NCBI RefSeq assembly: GCF_000292345.1
Contig: NZ_ALOU01000031.1
Location: 20,115-84,114, forward strand
Source of the DNA: Cupriavidus sp. BIS7
Lineage (GTDB): Bacteria; Pseudomonadota; Gammaproteobacteria; Burkholderiales; Burkholderiaceae
Length of the DNA: 64,000 nt
Reading direction: 5' to 3'
Positions 59,074 through 64,000 of the stretch are shown in pieces. How positions within the stretch are numbered: the stretch's first letter is position 1; every line of letters starts with the position of its first letter. The translations under genes were made by a program, and so were the position numbers. Under the pieces are notes generated by a model. That model saw nothing but the letters and a program-made list of their open reading frames with translations. It had not been told where the DNA came from and did not search any database.

Positions 59074-59775
59074 ATGACGGAAGGCGGTACGAAGCAGGGC
59101 GGGAAGCGCAAGGGCGGCGCGCGCAAGGCGGCCGCCGGGGGCTCCATCAAGCCAGCGGGGCAATGGCACCACGGAGACCTGCGTGCGTCGCTGATCGCGT
59201 GGGGCCTTCACCTGCTCGATACGCAGGGCATCGCGGCAATGAGCATGCGCGAAGCCGCGAAGCTGGCCGGCGTGTCCCCGGGCGCGCCGGCTCACCATTT
59301 CCAGGATCGCAACGGCCTGCTTGCCGCCATCGCCGCGCAGGCGTTCCGCGAACTTGGCGCGTTCCGCGGCGACCGCGCGCAGCGGATTCCGCGCGATTCG
59401 CCGGCGAACATGCTCCGCGCGCTGCTGGTCGGCTACGCCGAGTTCGCGCACATGTATCCGGCGCGCTTTCACCTGATGTTCGGCCCCGTGATCGAACACC
59501 GCGAGCAGTATCCCGAATTGCAGCAAGCGTCGTCCGGCTCGTTCGATCGCGTGCGTGAAACCGTTGCCGCATGCCTGGATGGACGCGAGCCGGGCACGCT
59601 GACGCAGGAGCAGCTTGCATTCTGTGTCTGGACCGCCGCGCACGGCCTGGCCACGCTGACGGCCACGCGTGGCGGCTCCCGCGCGATCTCGGCCGAGCCG
59701 CACGGCGTCGAGCAGATGGCCGACGTTGTCGCTACCTTCTGCCTGGCCGCGCTACAGCACAGCGAAAACCGCTGA
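59074..59775 (+). CDS. TetR family transcriptional regulator of the oxygenase operon
   Basis: 233 residues. A Gly/Lys-rich N-terminal arm of about 30 residues precedes the HTH (LIAWGLHLLDTQGIAAMSMREAAKLAGVSPGAPAHHFQDRNGLLAAI), with GVSPGAPAHHF as recognition helix. The C-terminal ligand domain has no recognisable class. It lies seven bases after the oxygenase stop, in the same operon. It probably binds the 57620-57642 dyad and represses the operon until a ligand, perhaps the oxygenase substrate, is present. Confidence 0.9.
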   Translation: MTEGGTKQGGKRKGGARKAAAGGSIKPAGQWHHGDLRASLIAWGLHLLDTQGIAAMSMREAAKLAGVSPGAPAHHFQDRNGLLAAIAAQAFRELGAFRGDRAQRIPRDSPANMLRALLVGYAEFAHMYPARFHLMFGPVIEHREQYPELQQASSGSFDRVRETVAACLDGREPGTLTQEQLAFCVWTAAHGLATLTATRGGSRAISAEPHGVEQMADVVATFCLAALQHSENR

Positions 59776-59874
59776 GTCCCTTCTTGCAGGCCCTCCGGCG
59801 TGAGTATTTGCTCACGTCTGGAGTCTCGCTGCCGCTTGTGTATCCGTTCTGTATCGATTTCGTATCGAAAAGGC

Positions 59875-59901
59875 TAAAGAGCCACTTTGGCTGGCCGTAA
59901 A
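59875..59901 (+). promoter_or_regulatory. sigma-28 (FliA) promoter of fliD
   Basis: TAAA at 59875-59878, exactly 15 bases, then GCCGTAAA at 59894-59901, against the flagellar sigma-28 consensus TAAA-N15-GCCGATAA. It lies about 75 bp before the fliD ATG, so fliD would be a late flagellar gene here although it stands alone. Confidence 0.82.
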
Positions 59902-59975
59902 CCTTGGATGTCAAGACATTCATCCACCTGGCTGGATGCATCACATCGAAGTAACGTACGGCGAAGGACAAGAAC

Positions 59976-61448
59976 ATGACAATCTCCTCCATCGGCATCG
60001 GCTCCAACCTGCAACTCGGCGACCTTCTCGACCAGCTTTCCGCGGCGGAACGCGTGCCGCTGAAGGCGCTGCAAAACCAGAACGCGGCCTATCAGGCCAA
60101 GCTGTCGGGATACGGCACGATCAAGAGCATGCTGTCCGCGTTCCAGGCGTCGGCCAAGTCGCTGGCCAAGCTAGACACGTTTTCCGCCGTCAAGGCCCAG
60201 GTGGGCAATAGCGATGTGATGAGCGTTGCCGCTGGCAGCAATTCGGTACCCGGCGACTTCACGGTCAACGTCAAGCGCCTGGCACAAGCCCAGTCGCTGG
60301 CGGGCGCCGGCCAGGCCAAGCAGGACGTGGCCATTGGCACCGGCACGCTGACGTTCGATTTCGGCGTGACGGGCGGCTATGACGACAATCCGTCGTCGCC
60401 CACGTACGGCCAGTATGTGAACCCGACGTTCACGGCTACCCCGGACGCCAGCAAGACCGTGAAGATCGACAGCAGCAACCAGACGCTGCAGGGCATTCGC
60501 GACGCGATCAACAAGGCCAACATCGGCGTCAAGGCCAGCATCATCAACGACGGCAGCGGCACGCCGTACCGCCTGATCCTGAATTCGGAGAAGACCGGCG
60601 AGGCAATGAGCATGCGCATCACCGGTTCGTCGCCGGAACTGCAGGCGCTGGTGGGCTACGATCCCGTGGCAGGCCCCCAGGCCGGCGGCATGAAGGAAAC
60701 GATGCGCGCGTTGAACGCGTCGCTGACCATCAACGACATCGCAGTCACCAGCGCCAGCAATGTCGTGACGGACGCCGCGCAGGGCGTCACGATGACGCTC
60801 AAGAAGACCGGCACCACGTCGATGTCCATCTCGCAGGATCTCGACAGCATCAAGGCTGCGGTCCAGGGGCTGGCCTCGGCCTACAACAACATCCAGGCCG
60901 CCGCCAAGCAATTGACCGCGTTCGACGTCAAGGCCGGCACCAAGGCTGCGCTGACCGGTGACGCCGTGCTGCGCGGTATTCAATCGACGCTGCGCGCGAT
61001 CCTCAATACGCCAGAGGACGGCATGGCCGCGAATGCACCGAACACGCTGGCGCAGATCGGCGTGACGCTGCAGAAGGACGGCACGATGTCGATCGACACC
61101 AAGAAGCTCGATGCTGCGCTTGGCGCCAACCTGAACGACGTGGCCGCGCTGTTCGGCGGAGACGGCACGAAGGGCGGCTTCGCGCGCCGCCTGTCCGACG
61201 CGGTGGATCGCGTGACGGGGACCAATGGTGCGCTCAGTGCTGCTACCAGCGGCATCGAGAAGAGCATGAAGGATCTCAGCAAGCAATATGACGCGATGTC
61301 GGCGCGCGCGGATGCCACGGTCGAGCGCTATCGCAAGCAGTTCACGCAGCTGGACAAGGTCGTGGCCGAAATGAACCGCACCAGCTCCTACCTTACCCAG
61401 CAGTTCGCGGCGCTCAACAATATGAACAACAACTCCAGCAAGAAGTAA
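59976..61448 (+). CDS. fliD: flagellar filament capping protein FliD
   Basis: 490 residues. The N-terminal SSIGIGSNLQLGDLLDQLSAAERVPLKAL is the FliD opening; FliD_C motifs include SAYNNIQAAAKQLTAFD, LRGIQSTLRAIL and NDVAALFGGD, ending in a coiled-coil C-terminus (DATVERYRKQFTQLDKVVAEMNRTSSYLTQQFAALN). FliD caps the filament and helps flagellin fold at the tip after secretion by the flagellar type III apparatus. No fliC, fliS or fliT flanks it. AAGGA precedes the ATG. Confidence 0.95.
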   Translation: MTISSIGIGSNLQLGDLLDQLSAAERVPLKALQNQNAAYQAKLSGYGTIKSMLSAFQASAKSLAKLDTFSAVKAQVGNSDVMSVAAGSNSVPGDFTVNVKRLAQAQSLAGAGQAKQDVAIGTGTLTFDFGVTGGYDDNPSSPTYGQYVNPTFTATPDASKTVKIDSSNQTLQGIRDAINKANIGVKASIINDGSGTPYRLILNSEKTGEAMSMRITGSSPELQALVGYDPVAGPQAGGMKETMRALNASLTINDIAVTSASNVVTDAAQGVTMTLKKTGTTSMSISQDLDSIKAAVQGLASAYNNIQAAAKQLTAFDVKAGTKAALTGDAVLRGIQSTLRAILNTPEDGMAANAPNTLAQIGVTLQKDGTMSIDTKKLDAALGANLNDVAALFGGDGTKGGFARRLSDAVDRVTGTNGALSAATSGIEKSMKDLSKQYDAMSARADATVERYRKQFTQLDKVVAEMNRTSSYLTQQFAALNNMNNNSSKK

Positions 61449-61470
61449 GCGCTGGAAGCGCTGCGCGCGC

Positions 61471-61502
61471 CAGCCCCCTCTTCGGCTTGCGGGAGGGGGC
61501 TG
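61471..61502 (+). terminator. terminator-like stem-loop after fliD
   Basis: CAGCCCCCTC (61471-61480) pairs perfectly with GAGGGGGCTG (61493-61502) around a 12-base loop, 22 bp after the fliD stop. The following 60 bases are pyrimidine-rich (runs of TCTCTCC and TTTTCTC). It could also serve the convergent LysR gene. Confidence 0.65.
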
Positions 61503-61546
61503 GGCAGCGGCGCCTTTGTCTCTCCTCCCTTTTCTCTCTTTCCTCT

Positions 61547-62455
61547 CTATCCGCGCCGCGCCGCATCGGGCGCAAGGCCCAGCACCCAGTCCCGGAACGC
61601 CTCCAGCGCGGGCACTTGCGGCCGACCCTCCGGGTACGCGAAGTAGTATCCCTGGCTCACGTCCAGCACGCGCTCGACCGGGATCACAAGCTGGCCCGTC
61701 TCCAGTTCCTGCTCGATCAGCAGGCGCGGCGCCAGCCCGATGCCAAGCCCGGCAGCGGCAGCCGCTGTCATCATCGTAAATAGCTCGTAGCGCGGTCCGC
61801 GTGCCGCAGCCACGCTGTAGTCCCACTGCTGCACGGCATACCAGTCACGCCACGCCTGCGCGCGCGTGCTCAAGTGAAGGTGGCAGCAGTGTGCAAAGTC
61901 CTGCGCGTCCTCCAGCGCGTGCGCGGCGCGGAATGCGGGGCTGCAGACTGGCACCATGCCGCCTTCGCGAAAGATCATGCCGCCGCGCGTGCCGGGCCAG
62001 AACTGGTCCCCGAAATAGATCGCCGCGTCATAGGCGCAGTCCTGGAACGAAAACGGCTGCGAACGCGCACTGAGATTGACCGTGATGCCGGGATGGCGCC
62101 GCGCGAAATCGGGCAGGCGCGGAATCAGCCATTGGGTGGCGAAGGTCGGCACCACGGCCAGTTCCAGCGTGTAGCCCTGCGTGCGGCCCGCGCTGATTTC
62201 CAGCGTATCCCGTTCGATATGGTCCAGATGCCGCCGCACGCGCGCCGCATACTCGCGGCCCGTCTCGGTCAGTTCCAGCCTGCGCCTGACCCGCGTGAAC
62301 AGCGCCACGCCGAGCCGTTGCTCCAGCATTGCCACCTGCCGGCCCACCGCGCTTTGCGTCAGCGCCAGTTCGTCCGCCGCACGCGTGAAGCTGCCAAGCC
62401 GCGCGGCGGCTTCGAATGCCTGGAGCGCGGTCAGGTTGGGAATGTCCTTTCTCAT
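61547..62455 (-). CDS. LysR family transcriptional regulator (GcvA-like)
   Basis: 302 residues. HTH at the N-terminus (IPNLTALQAFEAAARLGSFT, then ELALTQSAVGRQVAMLEQRL), then an effector domain beginning LAVVPTFATQWLIPRLPDFA, the form seen in GcvA-type LysR regulators. ATG at 62455 is preferred over longer frames, which would overlap the divergent gene. It faces the HglS gene 148 bp away, with a LysR-like T-N11-A dyad between them, so it probably regulates that gene. Confidence 0.9.
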   Translation of the reverse strand: MRKDIPNLTALQAFEAAARLGSFTRAADELALTQSAVGRQVAMLEQRLGVALFTRVRRRLELTETGREYAARVRRHLDHIERDTLEISAGRTQGYTLELAVVPTFATQWLIPRLPDFARRHPGITVNLSARSQPFSFQDCAYDAAIYFGDQFWPGTRGGMIFREGGMVPVCSPAFRAAHALEDAQDFAHCCHLHLSTRAQAWRDWYAVQQWDYSVAAARGPRYELFTMMTAAAAAGLGIGLAPRLLIEQELETGQLVIPVERVLDVSQGYYFAYPEGRPQVPALEAFRDWVLGLAPDAARRG

Positions 62456-62506
62456 GATGCGGCGGATGGGGGCGGGCGGACCGGGAAGTATAGCGATACG
62501 GCAATC

Positions 62507-62521
62507 GTGCGCTGGACGCAC
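62507..62521. promoter_or_regulatory. LysR-type box between lysR and hglS
   Basis: GTGCG-CTGGA-CGCAC is a perfect dyad that contains a T-N11-A pattern (62508-62520), the LysR recognition form. It lies in the 148-bp divergent promoter, 83 bp before the HglS ATG. Confidence 0.6.
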
Positions 62522-62603
62522 AACGTTGTGAGCATTCGTCGCTTGTGACGCGGCGTGCCCGCCCGCTATGCTGCGCGCGAATTCTTTGACGCCGTATCCC
62601 ACG

Positions 62604-63626
62604 ATGAATCCGAATATAGCCAAGCTGCTCACTGCCAACCTCGGCGACACGCGTGCCGCCCACCTGATGACGCTGGTCGCCATGCCGGAGGGCCTGCCCG
62701 TCGATATCGAGGGCCGTGCCACGCGTGCCGAAATCGCCCAGGCGCTGAATGTCGTCCTGTTCGGCGGAATTCTCGATCGCGTGCCCACGGGCCGCGCATA
62801 TACCGATGACGTGGCCCGGGCCGGTGGCAAGGTCACGTTCGACCACGGCGCGCTGCGCACGGTGAAGTGGCCCAATGGCGCGCTGCCGGAGGGCGAGGCG
62901 GCGTTCACGCGAATCCTGCGTCCGTTGGGCTACGTGCTCAACGGCACCTATCCGCTGGATCGCATCGGCATGACGGGCCGGTCCTATGCGCACGCCGACG
63001 CGCCGGAGCAGATCGCCCAGTTCTTCCTGAGCGAATTCCACCCGGACCGCGAACGCTACAGCGATGCATTCCGCGCAGCCGTGACCCGCGTTACCGAAAC
63101 GTCGGCCGATCCGCTGACGCCGCGCGCGCAGTCACTGCTGTGGCAACTGGAACGCGACGGCTTGCTGAGCGTGGACGACGGCGCCGAACTGGTCGGCCTG
63201 CTGGCGCGCTGCTTCGAACGCCACCATCCGGCCCCGCGCCTGGAGGACTACGAGACGCTGCTGAAGGAATCGGCCGAGATGGCCTGGATTTCCACCGAAG
63301 GCAATGCGTTCAACCACGCCACGGATCGCGTCGACGATGTGTTCGCGCTGGCCGAACAGCAAAAGGCCGTGGGCCGCCCGATGAAGGAAAAGGTCGAGGT
63401 CTCCGGCAGCGGCCGCGTCAAGCAGACGGCGTTCCGCGCGGACCCGGTGGTGCGTGACTTCGTTGGCGCCGATGGCAAGACTGTGCAGCGCGAAGTGCCC
63501 GGATCGTTCTACGAGTTCATCACGCGGGACCGCTTCCACGACGAACAAGCGGCGCGTACACGCTATGACCTCGGGTTCGATGCGGGCAACGCGCAGGGGA
63601 TCTTCAAGATGACGGCAGCGGCGTAG
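62604..63626 (+). CDS. hglS: 2-oxoadipate dioxygenase/decarboxylase HglS (DUF1338 family)
   Basis: 340 residues. The DUF1338 metal site is intact: H81 (TFDHGALRTVKW), H238 (NAFNHATDRVDDV) and E304 (GSFYEF), with spacings close to those of the characterised HglS (H70/H226/E294). DUF1338 enzymes of the HglS type convert 2-oxoadipate to D-2-hydroxyglutarate in D-lysine degradation. ATG at 62604 gives the family N-terminus (NIAKLLTANLGDTRA); a GTG/ATG further upstream is unlikely. The last three Ala codons and the stop lie inside the first copy of the terminal repeat. Confidence 0.88.
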   Translation: MNPNIAKLLTANLGDTRAAHLMTLVAMPEGLPVDIEGRATRAEIAQALNVVLFGGILDRVPTGRAYTDDVARAGGKVTFDHGALRTVKWPNGALPEGEAAFTRILRPLGYVLNGTYPLDRIGMTGRSYAHADAPEQIAQFFLSEFHPDRERYSDAFRAAVTRVTETSADPLTPRAQSLLWQLERDGLLSVDDGAELVGLLARCFERHHPAPRLEDYETLLKESAEMAWISTEGNAFNHATDRVDDVFALAEQQKAVGRPMKEKVEVSGSGRVKQTAFRADPVVRDFVGADGKTVQREVPGSFYEFITRDRFHDEQAARTRYDLGFDAGNAQGIFKMTAAA

Positions 63627-63750
63627 GTTGCCGGTTTGCTCCCCTCTCCCGCATGCGGGAGAGGGGTTGGGGGAGAGGGCAAGCGGCTAGATCCGAGACC
63701 GGTCTCAATTTGAGCTGCCGCGCCCTCTCCCCTGCCCCTCTCCCACTTTG
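63613..63750. repeat. hairpin-rich dispersed repeat, copy 1
   Basis: About 138 bp, nearly identical to 63844-63981 (constant offset of 231). It contains a perfect 26-base palindrome at 63641-63666 (arm CCCCTCTCCCGCA) and, at its end, a 12-bp stem with TTT loop (63735-63761). It starts in the last codons of hglS. The word pattern CCCCTCTCCCGC...GCGGGAGAGGGG is that of the REP-like elements scattered in Burkholderiales and Xanthomonas genomes. Confidence 0.9.
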
Positions 63751-63772
63751 TGGGAGAGGGGAGACAACCCAC

Positions 63773-63853
63773 TTAAATCGCCCCGGCCAGCCTGAACTGC
63801 CCCACTGCCTTGTGCAGTGCATCGGCCTGATCCTCCGGCGATGCGGCAGCGGC
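63773..63853 (-). pseudogene. 3' end of a methyl-accepting chemotaxis receptor gene, between repeat copies
   Basis: On the minus strand 26 codons and a TAA stop read AAAASPEDQADALHKAVGQF followed by RLAGAI, the usual C-terminus of beta-proteobacterial chemotaxis receptors (poly-Ala, SxxDQA, xxVxxFRL). Upstream of 63853 the frame continues into the repeat (copy 2) and stays open to the window edge, but the residues are no longer receptor-like. Either the receptor was broken by the repeat or its body was displaced. Confidence 0.6.
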
Positions 63854-63981
63854 GTAGGCTGCCGGTTTGCTCCCCTCTCCCGCATGCGGGAGAGGGGTTG
63901 GGGGAGAGGGCAAACGCTTAGATCTGAGACCTGTCTCAATTTGAGCCGTCGCACCCTCTCCCCCGCCCCTCTCCCACTTGC
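63844..63981. repeat. hairpin-rich dispersed repeat, copy 2
   Basis: The 26-base palindrome recurs at 63872-63897. The similarity to copy 1 begins with CGGCAGCGGCGTAGG, the same bases as the end of hglS, and decays after about 63975, where the second stem of copy 1 is not completed. The stretch 63762-63843 between the copies is unique. Confidence 0.9.
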
Positions 63982-64000
63982 GGGATGTGCAGACCGGGGA

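Noticed and set aside
63641..63761. Intrinsic terminator for hglS
   Set aside because: The palindromes could terminate transcription, but they belong to a dispersed repeat and lack a T-run, so they are listed as a repeat instead.

Overview
The window is high-GC DNA from a betaproteobacterium, most likely Cupriavidus or a close Burkholderiaceae relative. That call rests on gene content: a minor-pilin/PilY1 cluster of beta-proteobacterial type, an HME-type RND efflux system, copSR-copABCD, a CzcE-like protein, an MxKDx-repeat protein, tripartite tricarboxylate transporter genes, and many single-gene loci with LysR, AraC, TetR or Lrp regulators. No tRNA, rRNA, insertion sequence, phage gene or CRISPR array was seen. 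All calls come from reading translations and motifs; no database search was run.

Layout. 1-220: 3' end of a DUF899 gene. 538-6866: type IV pilus operon pilE-fimT-pilV-pilW-pilX-pilY1, tightly overlapped. 6957-12951: a His-rich membrane protein and a three-gene RND efflux operon (adaptor, pump, outer membrane channel). 13010-14289: an AT-rich operator, a BigR-type ArsR regulator with two widely spaced cysteines, and a split YeeE/YedE transporter. 14309-20711: divergent copRS and copABCD around a candidate cop box. 20948-22743: cytochrome b561, a Tat-exported molybdopterin lipoprotein and an MxKDx protein. Metal, sulfur and periplasmic redox functions are therefore contiguous over about 16 kb.

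22772-31947 holds short, mostly independent loci: undecaprenyl-diphosphatase, LysR with a divergent NAD-binding reductase, small secreted proteins, a PEBP protein, orphan DctP and PstS-like binding proteins, DUF2322, a cupin, an LprI-like protein and DUF3307. 32037-35438 is a very large zinc-ribbon/cyclase/AAA/TPR protein. 35532-35744 is the relic of an MmgE/PrpD gene. 35697-38971 holds an AraC regulator divergent from a TauD dioxygenase plus BKACE pair that looks catabolic.

39352-51529 has MipA/OmpV, an ABM protein, a YegD-like Hsp70, a CzcE-like protein, a lipoprotein, an NTF2-like protein, tctBA without tctC, an MgtA-type P-ATPase, DUF1254/DUF1214 and an Lrp regulator. 51669-57442 has a KimA-like permease with a UspA neighbour, an outer-membrane transporter-like protein and a zinc alcohol dehydrogenase. 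57620-59775 is a carotenoid oxygenase-TetR operon behind a perfect 11+1+11 operator. 59875-61448 is a lone fliD behind a strong sigma-28 promoter match. 61547-63626 is a LysR regulator divergent from a DUF1338/HglS gene. The right edge has two copies of a hairpin-rich repeat bracketing the last 26 codons of a chemotaxis receptor gene.

The parts most worth following up are the Tat molybdo-lipoprotein/cytochrome b561/MxKDx cluster, the TauD-BKACE pair with its coupled leader peptide, the 8-bp tandem repeat before dctP, and the repeat-bracketed receptor fragment.
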